Below, one piece after another: positions 17,288 to 25,704 of a stretch of 64,000 nt of DNA; position 1 is the stretch's first letter, and every line of letters starts with the position of its first letter. The notes beneath the pieces were generated by a model, which was given only the letters and a program-made list of their open reading frames with translations, was not told where the DNA came from and did not search any database. Source of the DNA: Collimonas arenae (GTDB taxonomy: Bacteria; Pseudomonadota; Gammaproteobacteria; Burkholderiales; Burkholderiaceae_D); NCBI RefSeq assembly GCF_000786695.1, contig NZ_CP009962.1, forward strand, positions 5,456,001 through 5,520,000, read 5' to 3'. A program made the position numbers and the translations under genes.

Positions 17288-17797
17288 ATGTTAAGCGCAG
17301 ATTATCAACGCCCTCCCAAGCTCTACCGCTATTCGGAGCGGCAGTGGCTGGAACGCTCTTTGACGCTCGGAGAATTCCGCTTGCGTCCGCCGGCAGAAAG
17401 CCTGCAGATCAGCAACCTGCATCATCCACGCAATTCGGGCGCCAAAGCCATGCCGCAGTTATTGACGCTAAGCATGAGCAGCAGCGACGACGCCAGCCTG
17501 TTCAACGCCTTTGCACCGTCCGACTGCTGCCTGGTGATTCACAATACAGAAGAATTCGGTGAACTGATCCATCGCGCCGCCCAGCGTGTGCTGCCCAACT
17601 GGGCCGGGATCGACGCCGCCATCTGCTACGGTCAGCCGAGTCCGCTGGGCGCGACATTTACCAAACCCAAGCGCGACGCCTCCCAGCATGAATGGCTGTT
17701 TGCCTGGCGCCCCGCGCAAGCGACGATTGCGCTGCGTCCCATCGTTATCCAGATCGGCAATATTGAAAAAATTGCGGAATTGCGCGACAAGAAATAG
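17288..17797 (+). CDS. Hypothetical protein
   Basis: 169 residues, soluble, no signal peptide or membrane segment. It begins MLSADYQRPPKLYRYSERQWLE and includes a CCLVIHNTEEFGELI stretch. I do not recognise the family; the wording resembles uncharacterised proteins that sit near toxin-like or stress genes, but nothing here shows a function. It stands alone between rnk and a DUF883 operon. Confidence 0.65.
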   Translation: MLSADYQRPPKLYRYSERQWLERSLTLGEFRLRPPAESLQISNLHHPRNSGAKAMPQLLTLSMSSSDDASLFNAFAPSDCCLVIHNTEEFGELIHRAAQRVLPNWAGIDAAICYGQPSPLGATFTKPKRDASQHEWLFAWRPAQATIALRPIVIQIGNIEKIAELRDKK

Positions 17798-17971
17798 TCG
17801 CAGATCGTCTGTTACCTTCGCCAATCGGTGCACATCTGCCGGTAAAACACCTTGTTGGCAGATTGGCACAGTAGCCTGTATCATCGTCGATACTGCCTAA
17901 GCTAGCTCGGCGACAGCCGTCATAGCACGTATTCGCTATACTTAAAAATCCACGAATCAAGGAGCTACACC

Positions 17972-18274
17972 ATGCACAGATCCACCCTGAAAACCACTCG
18001 CAGCGATATCCGTAGCCTGGTCAAAGACGCACAAGAGCTGTTCCGCGAAGCGGCAGCGACCACCGGCGAGAAAGCTGAAGATTTGCGTCAAAAAGGTTTG
18101 GAACTACTTGACGCGGCTGTATCTAAAGCACAAGACGTGCAAGCAGCAGCGATCGAAGCCGGCAAGGATATCGCCGCCACTACTGATGATTATGTTCAGG
18201 AAAACCCATGGAGCGCCATCGCGATTGCCGGCGGTATCGGTTTGCTGCTCGGCTTGGCCATTTCCCGTAAATAA
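17972..18274 (+). CDS. ElaB/YqjD/DUF883-family membrane-anchored protein
   Basis: 100 residues: an amphipathic helical region (about 10-75) and a C-terminal glycine-rich transmembrane tail (AIAIAGGIGLLLGLAISRK), the YqjD hallmark. In E. coli YqjD/ElaB are inner-membrane proteins that bind ribosomes through the N-terminus in stationary phase. It leads a three-gene unit with a YqjE-like protein 24 bp downstream. Ribosome site AAGGAGCTAC. Confidence 0.9.
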   Translation: MHRSTLKTTRSDIRSLVKDAQELFREAAATTGEKAEDLRQKGLELLDAAVSKAQDVQAAAIEAGKDIAATTDDYVQENPWSAIAIAGGIGLLLGLAISRK

Positions 18275-18298
18275 ACGCAGCATAACCGTCAGGCACGC

Positions 18299-18685
18299 AT
18301 GAACCCACAACAACCCAAGCACAGTAGCCCGGGTCTGGTGTCCGGGCTGGTCAGCACCGCGAAAAACATGTTTGCGCTGGTGATCAGCCGCATTGAACTG
18401 GCCGCCCTGGAGTTTTCCGAGATCGGCTCCCACCTGCTGAAGCTGTTCCTGATCTGCGCGCTCAGCATTGTCGCGCTGTGGTTTGCGCTGGCCTTCTGGA
18501 GCGCCTTGGTAGTGGTGCTGGCGTGGGAAGCCATGGGCTGGAAAATACTGGTGATTCTGGGCGCGTTCTTCACCCTGGTGGCGATAGGCTCGGCCTTGTA
18601 TGTACGCAGCGTCTTGCGCCAGGGCCGGCTCGGTTTGCCGGTCACCATGGCGGAACTGCGCAAAGATCGCGACGCACTACTTTAA
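18299..18685 (+). CDS. YqjE-type phage-holin-superfamily membrane protein
   Basis: 128 residues with two adjacent transmembrane helices (about 43-65 and 72-95) and the conserved SRIELAALEFSE segment before them, as in YqjE. Despite the holin-fold name there is no phage context; the yqjD-yqjE pairing is typical of proteobacterial stress operons. Its stop is 15 bp from the next gene. Confidence 0.87.
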   Translation: MNPQQPKHSSPGLVSGLVSTAKNMFALVISRIELAALEFSEIGSHLLKLFLICALSIVALWFALAFWSALVVVLAWEAMGWKILVILGAFFTLVAIGSALYVRSVLRQGRLGLPVTMAELRKDRDALL

Positions 18686-18699
18686 GCACGGAACCGCAC

Positions 18700-19077
18700 A
18701 TGAGCAGACACGCAGGACTGGACAGCCACCTCTCAACCGCCGAACGCAAACAGAAACTGCTTGCGGAAGGTGCGGTGTTTCGCGCTGAGATGCTCCATTC
18801 ACGCGATATCGTACGCGCCAATTTGAACAGCAAATCGCTGGCGACGATTGTATTGGGCCGCGTCAGCGGCATCGCCTCCTCCTTGCTCGGCACCTCAAGC
18901 GCGCTCAAGGCGAGCAATCTGCCGGCGATGCTGCCGCTGGTGGTGACCGGCGTGTCATGGCTGTCCAAGCGCTGCACGCGCAAACCTTTTCTAATCGGCG
19001 CTGCTGTAATTGCAGCAATCGGCGGCGCCGTTTTTGTCAGCAGTAGAAATAGCAAGGAAACAACGGATGACGAATGA
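18700..19077 (+). CDS. Third protein of the yqjD-yqjE unit (YqjK-position)
   Basis: 125 residues, with two hydrophobic segments (about 64-85 and 94-112) and a basic spacer between them. It takes the position of yqjK but I see no clear sequence match. The open frame reaches upstream to 18478 but that part overlaps yqjE; the ATG at 18700, 15 bp after the yqjE stop, is the sensible start. Confidence 0.75.
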   Translation: MSRHAGLDSHLSTAERKQKLLAEGAVFRAEMLHSRDIVRANLNSKSLATIVLGRVSGIASSLLGTSSALKASNLPAMLPLVVTGVSWLSKRCTRKPFLIGAAVIAAIGGAVFVSSRNSKETTDDE

Positions 19078-19142
19078 CCGTAATCTCCGCCCGGAGATCC
19101 GGTTTTTTGCTGATGCTGTCTCAATCTTCGAGAGGAAAGACC

Positions 19143-19838
19143 ATGAATAAATTTAAATTAGGCGCTCTGGTTGTGGCAGTTGCCATGGCAACCGCCGGTT
19201 GTGCCGATATGTCGCAAACGCAGCAAAGCACCGCAATGGGTGCGGGCGCAGGCGCTGTACTCGGCGGCTTGGTGGGCGGTATCGCAGGCCCGGGCGGCGC
19301 TGGCCGGACGGCTGCCGGTGCAGCAATTGGCGCCGCGATTGGCGCGGTCGGCGGCAATATCTGGGGTAAGCACCAGCAAGACCAGAAACTGGCGATGGAA
19401 AGAGCTACTGCCGGTACTAACGTACAAGTTACCCAGACCGCCGATAACCGTCTGAAGGTCAATGTTCCGGCCGATACCGGCTTTGCCACCGGACGCGCCG
19501 ACCTCAATCCGGCCCTGCGCCCGATCCTGGACCAACTGGCGACAACGCTGGTGCAGAACCCGGCATCCCTGGTGGAAGTCTACGGCCACACGGATAGCAC
19601 CGGTACCGACGCCATCAACGGTCCCCTGTCACGCCAGCGTGCGCAGAATGTCGCCAGCTACCTGAGCAGCCGCGGCGTCGCCCCGAACCGCATCACCTCG
19701 GACGGCCTCGGCTCAACTCAGCCTCTGGTCGCCAACGATACGGCAGCCAATCGCGCGGTCAATCGCCGTGCTGAAATCTTTGTCCGCGAACCGGCTCCCC
19801 AGCAAGGGCAACCGCAGCCACAAGCACGGGCTTATTGA
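19143..19838 (+). CDS. OmpA-family lipoprotein (YiaD-like)
   Basis: 231 residues. Lipobox TAGC (Cys20), then a glycine-zipper region (AGAGAVLGGLVGGIAGPGG, in part), a linker, and an OmpA C-terminal peptidoglycan-binding domain with EVYGHTDSTGT, SRQRAQNVASYLSSRGV and NRRAEIFV. It anchors the outer membrane to peptidoglycan. The frame extends upstream to 19074, but the signal peptide begins at the ATG 19143 after GAGAGGAAAGACC. A strong terminator follows. Confidence 0.92.
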   Translation: MNKFKLGALVVAVAMATAGCADMSQTQQSTAMGAGAGAVLGGLVGGIAGPGGAGRTAAGAAIGAAIGAVGGNIWGKHQQDQKLAMERATAGTNVQVTQTADNRLKVNVPADTGFATGRADLNPALRPILDQLATTLVQNPASLVEVYGHTDSTGTDAINGPLSRQRAQNVASYLSSRGVAPNRITSDGLGSTQPLVANDTAANRAVNRRAEIFVREPAPQQGQPQPQARAY

Positions 19839-19861
19839 TCTCTCATCCGAGATCTTGAGCA

Positions 19862-19899
19862 AAAAAAAAGCCAGTCAACGTATTGACTGGCTTTTTTTT
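19862..19899 (+). terminator. Terminator after OmpA-family gene
   Basis: AAAGCCAGTCAA-CGTA-TTGACTGGCTTT with flanking A and T runs of eight or more. The IS element begins 8 bp beyond it. Confidence 0.92.
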
Positions 19900-19959
19900 A
19901 CGACTGTGACTCGTCCTGAAATAGGTTGACACTTTTTCGTCGCAACGAAGGAGAAGTCA

Positions 19960-20361
19960 ATGGAATCAATGGTTAAGCGGACGCAGCGCGATTATGGATT
20001 GGCCTTTAAATTGGCAGTGGTAGAACAGGTAGAAAAAGGCGAACTGAGCTATATAGAGGCGCAGCGCCGATATGGCATACAAGGTAGATCGACGGTACTG
20101 GTATGGTTGCGGAAATACGGTCATCAGGATTGGAGTGGCCAATCGAGCCGTAAGACTGTGGAGTTCGCAATGGGAAACGAGGTAAAGAAAGTGCTCACGC
20201 CGGAACAGCGCATCAAGGAATTGGAGGCACAACTCAAGGCTGCCAATGAGAAAGCGCAGCTGTTTGAGGCCATGATCGATGTTCTGAAGAAGGATTACGG
20301 AGTACGCATCGTAAAAAAGCCTTTGGGCAGGTCCTCTCACAAAGGCTCGTCGAAGGATTGA
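19960..20361 (+). CDS. IS3-family OrfA
   Basis: 133 residues: N-terminal helix-turn-helix (LAFKLAVVEQVEKGELSYIE, then RYGIQGRSTVLVWLRKYG) and a C-terminal coiled coil (IKELEAQLKAANEKAQLFEAM, in part). It binds the inverted repeats and negatively regulates transposition. A canonical slippery heptamer A AAA AAG at 20313-20319 is in phase for -1 frameshifting into orfB, giving the OrfAB transposase. Ribosome site AAGGAGAAGTCA. Confidence 0.93.
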   Translation: MESMVKRTQRDYGLAFKLAVVEQVEKGELSYIEAQRRYGIQGRSTVLVWLRKYGHQDWSGQSSRKTVEFAMGNEVKKVLTPEQRIKELEAQLKAANEKAQLFEAMIDVLKKDYGVRIVKKPLGRSSHKGSSKD

Positions 20362-21197
20362 GCGTGAGCAAGGCCTGCGAATATGTTGGCATCAGTCGCC
20401 AAGCATATTACAAACGCCATCAAAGCCAGCAACAAAAAGATGAGCGAGAAGGCAAGATCATTACGTTGGTGAAGCAGGTTCGCTTACGTCAGCCTCGCCT
20501 TGGCACCCGCAAACTTCAACACATCTTGAGTCCGCCGCTGGGCGAGATTGGCGTCAAGCTAGGGCGAGACGGCTTGTTCAATGTGCTACGTAGAGCACGC
20601 CTGCTGGTCGTCCCCCGCCGGGCATATCACAAGACAACCAATAGCCACCATCGTTTCCGCAGGCATCCGAATTTGCTCAAGGATGGACCGTCGAAAATCG
20701 TACCGACTCAGGCTGAGCAGGTCTGGGTGGCCGATATTACCTATCTGCCGACGGCCCAGCGGTTTGCTTATTTGAGTTTGATCACCGACGCCTACTCTAG
20801 AAAGATTGTCGGCTACCATGTCCATGATAGCTTGCAGACCGAGCAAGTAAGCCAAGCACTGAAGATGGCACTAAGAGAACGTCAATCTCGGCAGCAATTG
20901 GTCCATCATTCCGATCGGGGAATGCAATACTGTTCGACCTATTATCAAAAAATTCATGCACGTCACGGTATCACCTGCTCCATGACCGATGGTTATGATT
21001 GTTATCAGAACGCTTTGGCAGAACGCGTTAATGGCATCTTGAAGGGAGAGTTTCTCTTGCAACGACCTGCCAATCTTCAACAGGCAGCCTTAATGGTAAA
21101 ACAATCCGTGCGCATTTATAACGCTGAAAGGCCGCATCTGTCTTTACAATACAAAACGCCCGATGAAATTCATCGGGCGTCTCTGGCTACTATCTGA
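20358..21197 (+). CDS. IS3-family OrfB (DDE transposase)
   Basis: 279 residues from a TTG overlapping the orfA stop; in practice it is expressed as the OrfAB fusion, since the -1 frame is open from 20319 into orfB. The integrase core is intact: first Asp in VWVADITYLPT, second in SLITDAYSRK/HHSDRGMQY region, and Glu in NALAERVNGILKGE. Function: cut and copy transposition of the element. Confidence 0.92.
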   Translation: MSVSKACEYVGISRQAYYKRHQSQQQKDEREGKIITLVKQVRLRQPRLGTRKLQHILSPPLGEIGVKLGRDGLFNVLRRARLLVVPRRAYHKTTNSHHRFRRHPNLLKDGPSKIVPTQAEQVWVADITYLPTAQRFAYLSLITDAYSRKIVGYHVHDSLQTEQVSQALKMALRERQSRQQLVHHSDRGMQYCSTYYQKIHARHGITCSMTDGYDCYQNALAERVNGILKGEFLLQRPANLQQAALMVKQSVRIYNAERPHLSLQYKTPDEIHRASLATI

Positions 21198-21260
21198 TCA
21201 GTGAATCGACGCACTGACAGGTGTCAACCTATTTCAGGACGGGTCACTGTCTAAGCTAAA

Positions 21261-21836
21261 TTATTTTGCTGCCGGCTCCGAAGCGGCGCTAGCCGCGGCA
21301 GAAGCAGCCGCTGGTGCAGCTGGTGCCGGAACTTCAGGTTCCTTGAACTTGCCGCCGGACTGGTTGGCCATGTAGACCACTGCGCGCGCCACTTCGATAT
21401 CGTCGAGATCAGGATTGCCGCCCTTGGCCGGCATCGCCCGCAGACCGTGCAATGCATAACCAACCACCTTGTCATAGCCATCAGCCAGACGCGGTCCCCA
21501 GGCGCCGGCATCGCCGACCTTTGGCGCACCCGCTGCGCCGGTCGCATGGCAAGCGGAACAAGTAGACTTGAAGACTTCTTCACCGGACAGCAACTGCTTG
21601 GGAGCATTGGCATCCTTGAAGGTAAAACCGGCGTCGGCGACCGGCTGGATACGGGCAGCGATCGCTTCGGGCGTCTGCCCTTCGGAACCTGCACCGACTT
21701 TTTTGCCGGCGGTGACGTATTGCACCAGCAATACAATACAGATGATAGGGACTAAAAAACCGGCTGCAACAGCAATGATCAGTTGCTTAGGCGTCTTGAT
21801 CGCGGATTGATGCTCTTCGTTTTGTGCGTCGCTCAT
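21261..21836 (-). CDS. Membrane-anchored cytochrome c5-type protein
   Basis: 191 residues: N-terminal anchor helix (about 19-41), then a single class I c-type haem domain with the haem site CSACH near residue 92 and an axial Met in LRAMPAKGG. The tail is rich in Ala/Pro/Ser. It likely carries electrons in the periplasm to a terminal oxidase. The IS3 element ends 14 bp beyond its stop, so its native terminator may have been displaced. Confidence 0.9.
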   Translation of the reverse strand: MSDAQNEEHQSAIKTPKQLIIAVAAGFLVPIICIVLLVQYVTAGKKVGAGSEGQTPEAIAARIQPVADAGFTFKDANAPKQLLSGEEVFKSTCSACHATGAAGAPKVGDAGAWGPRLADGYDKVVGYALHGLRAMPAKGGNPDLDDIEVARAVVYMANQSGGKFKEPEVPAPAAPAAASAAASAASEPAAK

Positions 21837-22036
21837 AATTCCCTCAGTGCAATTTTCAAAGCCATAGCCGGATACGCGCCAAAAAACCGTTCAAACTGCC
21901 AGAACAGTCCACGATCCCTCGCCAAACCCTTGATTATAGTCGCAATAAATACTATTTGGAACGAACAACAGTTGCTTTACATGGACGCGCGCGCAGAAAA
22001 ACGGTATCCTTCATGCCTCTTCACCGTTCCTCTTAT

Positions 22037-22112
22037 GCGGCTGTAGCTCAGTGGATAGAGTATTGGCCTCCGAAGCCAAGGGTCGCTGGTTCGATTCCAG
22101 CCAGCCGCACCA
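22037..22112 (+). tRNA. tRNA-Arg (CCG)
   Basis: 76 nt with encoded CCA. Acceptor GCGGCTG/CAGCCGC, D-arm TAGCTCAGTGGATAGAGT, anticodon loop CTCCGAA with anticodon CCG, T-loop TTCGATT. Confidence 0.97.
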
Positions 22113-22719
22113 GTTTTCCCCATACAAATCAAATACTTAAAAATCGCTTGCAAACCATGCTAGTGCGAACGACCGGCAATTATAGCGGTTCACTGCCCTC
22201 AGATTCCCATCCTATTTGATCGTCCGGGCGACTCCCGTTGCAATTAGCCTCCTTTGGTGCTGACGCAGGAACAGCCGCAGCGTCACTATAAATAGCAAAA
22301 CCTTGCACTAGTTTTACGACCGGCCTACTCCAGAGATACATACACCTTCAATCGTTGAGATTTGCGGAACAGTCTTACAACATCTTTGCGACTCAACAGA
22401 TTTCCAGCAATCCAGATCCTATCAATTTTGACAGTTGTTCAAATCAAGATTGACGAGCAATCTTGCCAAGCACCAAATGCCTTGAGGCAACTAGCTGCAC
22501 ATGCCGATGGCTAAAAAATACAAATGCTGCTCCTGCTTCCCATCTGAATCCCGTTTCATCTTGCTCGATCCTTATCAGCTTGCAAGTCGCACAGCGCGCG
22601 GCTGCTAGCCATGCGCTTTATTGCAGCTGGTAAAAGGCGATAGGTGCCCCAGGCAAGCGTCTTTCCTTGTTTTCGCAAACCGTACTCATTTTCAATGAAG
22701 TTGATACGAAGGAGAAACA
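22113..22719. other. 607-bp gap before the CTQ-like cluster
   Basis: It has lower GC than the flanks. It holds the leader and promoter region of the five-gene cluster, ending in the ribosome site GAAGGAGAAACA before 22720, but I find no clear operator or sigma-54 site. A 35-codon open frame at 22501-22608 (ATG to TAG) encodes a peptide with a CCSC cluster and a C-terminal Cys; it lacks a good ribosome site, so I do not call it a gene. Confidence 0.5.
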
Positions 22720-24279
22720 ATGCAAGCTTCACAAATAAGGCGTCATCTGGGTGGGGCGGCGAAATTGCTGCCGGCCACTACGCCAACCATGCTGGCCGCG
22801 CAAAAACTGACTACGCAAGACGCCGCCAGCGAACAACTGCTTAATCTTGAATTTTCCCCGCGCGATTATGTTGCTTATCTGCTATCCATCGATGCCGAGA
22901 TTGAGCACTGCCTGATGGTGCAGTATCTGTACGCTGCCTATTCGCTGGGCGGACCGCAGGTGCCGTCGCAGTTTCGCGACGCCGTGCGCAGCTGGCAGGA
23001 AGTGATCCTGGGCATTGCCAAAGAGGAAATGGGGCACTTGATTTCGGTGCAAAACGTGCTGCGCCTGATCGGCGCGCCGCTGCACTTCGAGCGCGAAGAC
23101 TATCCCTGGGATGTGCCGTTTTACCCCTTCCCGTTCATGCTGCAGCCGCTGACCCTGGATTCGCTGGCCAAGTATGTCTACACGGAAGCCGCCGTGGACT
23201 GGAAAGGCGGCGCGCTGGGCGACGAAATCCGGGCGCGGGTGGCGACCCAGACGTCGAATCCGCATCAGGTGGCGGAATTGTTCAATACCTTGATTCCGCT
23301 GGTGGAAGATCCGCTGTATTTGCACGATTACGTATTCCAGGCCGACACCTTCTCTTGCCAGGCCAACTTCGCCGAGTGGGGCCGCGGCTACCAGGGCGGC
23401 AATCGCGGCAACAGCACCGACACCGCCACGGAAAAGACCGTGACCAGGACGCCAGATGTGCTGGTGGTGCCGGTGACTTGCCGCGACGATGCTGTCAACG
23501 CCTTGAAGGCCATCGCCAAGCAGGGTGAAGCGCCGCATGGCTCGACGCCGTCGCATTTCGTGCGTTTTTTGCGGGTGTACGTCGAAATGCGCGCGGCGCA
23601 GACCCATCAGGCCTGCAGCCTGGAACTGTGGAACAACGCCCGTCCTGCCGATTTTCTGGAGGATGCCTGGACGCGCTCCTACCCGGACATGGCTTCTGCG
23701 CCGCAGGCCAACGCCGCACCGTGGAGCGCTTCGCGCCCGGTGGCGGTCAATCCGTATGTGTCGCTGGATAGCGACGAGGAACCCGAGCAAGACGGCACGC
23801 CTACCACGCCGATTACCCATCCGGAATCAGCACTGTGGGCCTCTTTGCACAACGTACGTTATCGCATGTTGCTGACCTACTTGATCCACAGCTTCACGCT
23901 GTACGGTGGGTTGAATGCGGCGGGTTTGATCACACCGCGCGGCACCATCGTGAATGCGACGTTTGGCGAAATGTACAACCTGCGCGCCATTTCGGAAATC
24001 CTGATGCAGTCACCGGTCTCCGCCACCGATCCGGAAGCCGGATTCGCGGGGCCACCATTTCAGATGCCCTACACCCTGAACAGTGCATTTAGTGAAGCGG
24101 ATCGCTGGATCGGACATCTCGACCTGCTTAACGCATCCGAGGGGTTGATCGCCGCACTGCTGCTCACCAGCAGCCCGGCGCGCCACGCCTATTTGCACAG
24201 TTTGCGCGAAGCGGATAAAAACATGATCGCGATTGCGACGCGTATTTTGTCCGGCAGCATTGATCCAGCCTTGCTCTAG
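22720..24279 (+). CDS. Ferritin-like protein (VioB-type domain)
   Basis: 519 residues. An N-terminal ferritin-like domain (about 45-290) has di-iron-type helices: AEIEHCLMVQYLYAAYSL near residue 60 and ILGIAKEEMGHLISVQN near 95, an ExxH pair typical of the family that includes the ferritin-like domain of VioB/RebD (iminophenylpyruvate dimer synthases). The C-terminal part (from about 365) is helical and unassigned. It is the first gene of a five-gene unit, 9 bp from the next. Its role there may be oxidative chemistry on the neighbouring CTQ-type protein or on the product; this is inference. Confidence 0.75.
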   Translation: MQASQIRRHLGGAAKLLPATTPTMLAAQKLTTQDAASEQLLNLEFSPRDYVAYLLSIDAEIEHCLMVQYLYAAYSLGGPQVPSQFRDAVRSWQEVILGIAKEEMGHLISVQNVLRLIGAPLHFEREDYPWDVPFYPFPFMLQPLTLDSLAKYVYTEAAVDWKGGALGDEIRARVATQTSNPHQVAELFNTLIPLVEDPLYLHDYVFQADTFSCQANFAEWGRGYQGGNRGNSTDTATEKTVTRTPDVLVVPVTCRDDAVNALKAIAKQGEAPHGSTPSHFVRFLRVYVEMRAAQTHQACSLELWNNARPADFLEDAWTRSYPDMASAPQANAAPWSASRPVAVNPYVSLDSDEEPEQDGTPTTPITHPESALWASLHNVRYRMLLTYLIHSFTLYGGLNAAGLITPRGTIVNATFGEMYNLRAISEILMQSPVSATDPEAGFAGPPFQMPYTLNSAFSEADRWIGHLDLLNASEGLIAALLLTSSPARHAYLHSLREADKNMIAIATRILSGSIDPALL

Positions 24280-24288
24280 GAGCCGATT

Positions 24289-25704
24289 ATGCCGATATTA
24301 GAACTCCGTATCCTGCCGCCGATCGCCATCGGACGGCTAGGCGCTGCAACCACGCCGCTGGAAGCATTCGATCTGGAAATCAACCCCGACCAGCCCTTTG
24401 ATTATCGCCGCATCGTGCCACGGCCAAGTTTTGAAATCGATCCGCAAAGCGGAGAGATTGTGCGCTGCTATGTGCCGGAAACCATACGCTTCAAGGACGA
24501 CAACAAAAAGATCCGGCCCGTGGCGCCCTTCCTGGAAGTCTACGCCCGCACCAGCGAAGCGCCGTTGGAACTGCAGCCATTGACGCTGGCCTTGCTGGCG
24601 GCGGAAGGCCTGGATCTGACGGCGCTGCATTGGGATATCGACCTGGGCAATATCAAGATCTATCGTCGCACCAACAACGAAAACGACAAAATCGAGGCCA
24701 GCCTGCACACCCTGAAAGATCACCGGCGACATGCAATCGTCGGCAGCTGCCCGAACTTTCACCATGATAAACGGCTGCCGCTGGGCTTTATCCAGTTTAT
24801 CAAGCCAAGCGACGAATTTCCGGAAATCCGCCTGCGCTACACGCCGGCCGCAGGCATCGTCTACGGCACCCGCATGAAACGGCGCGAATCGTACCAGGAC
24901 CTGGAGCTGCACGACGACCCTGTAATCGATCACCACGACTTGGTGCTGTACGACGAAACAAGGGGCGACTGGCTGAACTACAGCGAAAGCACCGGCCCTA
25001 CCCTGACCAACCCGGCCGGAATCTACGCCGGCTATGCGGACAAGGATGGCAACCAGGTCAGCTGGGGCTACCTGGACGACGAATGCGACGGCGTGGCGCG
25101 CATCGGCCTGACCCGCAAGGACGGTAGCCAGCTTTGGGCGCATGGCTATATCGGCGCCGGTCCGCCGGCCTTTGCCCCCGATACGCTGCCTATCCGGGTC
25201 GTGTCGGATGAAATGGAGCAGATCCTGTACGGTCCCGAAGTCGCCGAGGAAAGCGTCTCGCTGGATGCCGCCACGGAAATCGTCTTGCGCGCCTTGGAAA
25301 CCGTGCGCCTGATGAATACCGCCGTGATGAACGGCAATCCGGTCAACGGCCAGCTAAACGTGGCAAGCACCATGGTGCGCCAGAACAGCGCCGACTTTGA
25401 ACGCTATTACGAACCGATTGCAGCGCCGTCGATCGTCGACAACCTGGCTTTGCGCGCCCTGCACGAACGCGTCTTCAGCACCCTGACCGCCGGCGGCGCG
25501 CCATGGTTCGCCAAGGTATTGCGCCAGCCTGAAGAAATCGGCGACCTGTCGTCGGAAGGATTGCGCAAGATGCCGGCCCTGATGCGCGGCGCCGATGGCC
25601 GCAGCCTGACGCTGACCCGGCGTCACATCAACATGGTGATCAAGGCGGCCCGCAACGCGATGTTTGGCCAAACCCATCCAGACGGAGACCACAATGTCCG
25701 CTAA
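24289..25704 (+). CDS. LodA-like N-terminal subunit (split CTQ oxidase, inferred)
   Basis: 471 residues. The start ILPPIAIGRLGAATTPLEAF and the later RFKDDNKKIRPVAPFLEVY match the N-terminal features of LodA/GoxA oxidases (HPSIGVARLG-type start, then FKDEAG..RRQ). Its length equals the part of LodA that precedes the CTQ-forming Cys. It contains no CTQ-region motifs of its own. Its 3' end overlaps the next gene by 11 bp, in a different frame, and that gene supplies the missing C-terminal part. I infer a two-subunit LodA-type enzyme; an alternative is an accessory scaffold. No signal peptide. Confidence 0.65.
   Translation: MPILELRILPPIAIGRLGAATTPLEAFDLEINPDQPFDYRRIVPRPSFEIDPQSGEIVRCYVPETIRFKDDNKKIRPVAPFLEVYARTSEAPLELQPLTLALLAAEGLDLTALHWDIDLGNIKIYRRTNNENDKIEASLHTLKDHRRHAIVGSCPNFHHDKRLPLGFIQFIKPSDEFPEIRLRYTPAAGIVYGTRMKRRESYQDLELHDDPVIDHHDLVLYDETRGDWLNYSESTGPTLTNPAGIYAGYADKDGNQVSWGYLDDECDGVARIGLTRKDGSQLWAHGYIGAGPPAFAPDTLPIRVVSDEMEQILYGPEVAEESVSLDAATEIVLRALETVRLMNTAVMNGNPVNGQLNVASTMVRQNSADFERYYEPIAAPSIVDNLALRALHERVFSTLTAGGAPWFAKVLRQPEEIGDLSSEGLRKMPALMRGADGRSLTLTRRHINMVIKAARNAMFGQTHPDGDHNVR

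Larger units (their letters stand above)
19907..21246 (+). mobile_element. IS3-family insertion sequence, 1340 bp, intact
   Basis: The ends begin TGACTCGTCCTGAAATAGGT (left) and its near-identical inverted copy (right, outer bases ...GGTCA), matching at 25 of the first 26 positions. A 3-bp direct repeat CTG flanks it (19904-19906 and 21247-21249), as expected for IS3-family target duplication. It carries orfA and orfB with an A AAA AAG slippery site. It sits between the OmpA-gene terminator and the 3' end of the convergent cytochrome c gene, so no gene is broken. Clean ends and intact genes suggest recent insertion. Confidence 0.95.

Noticed and set aside
18299-18685. Phage holin suggesting a prophage
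   Set aside because: The protein is YqjE-type and sits in a yqjD-like operon; no other phage gene is nearby.
24337-25143. Minus-strand frame of 268 codons inside the LodA-like N-terminal gene
   Set aside because: Antisense shadow; the plus-strand gene has conserved motifs and operon context.
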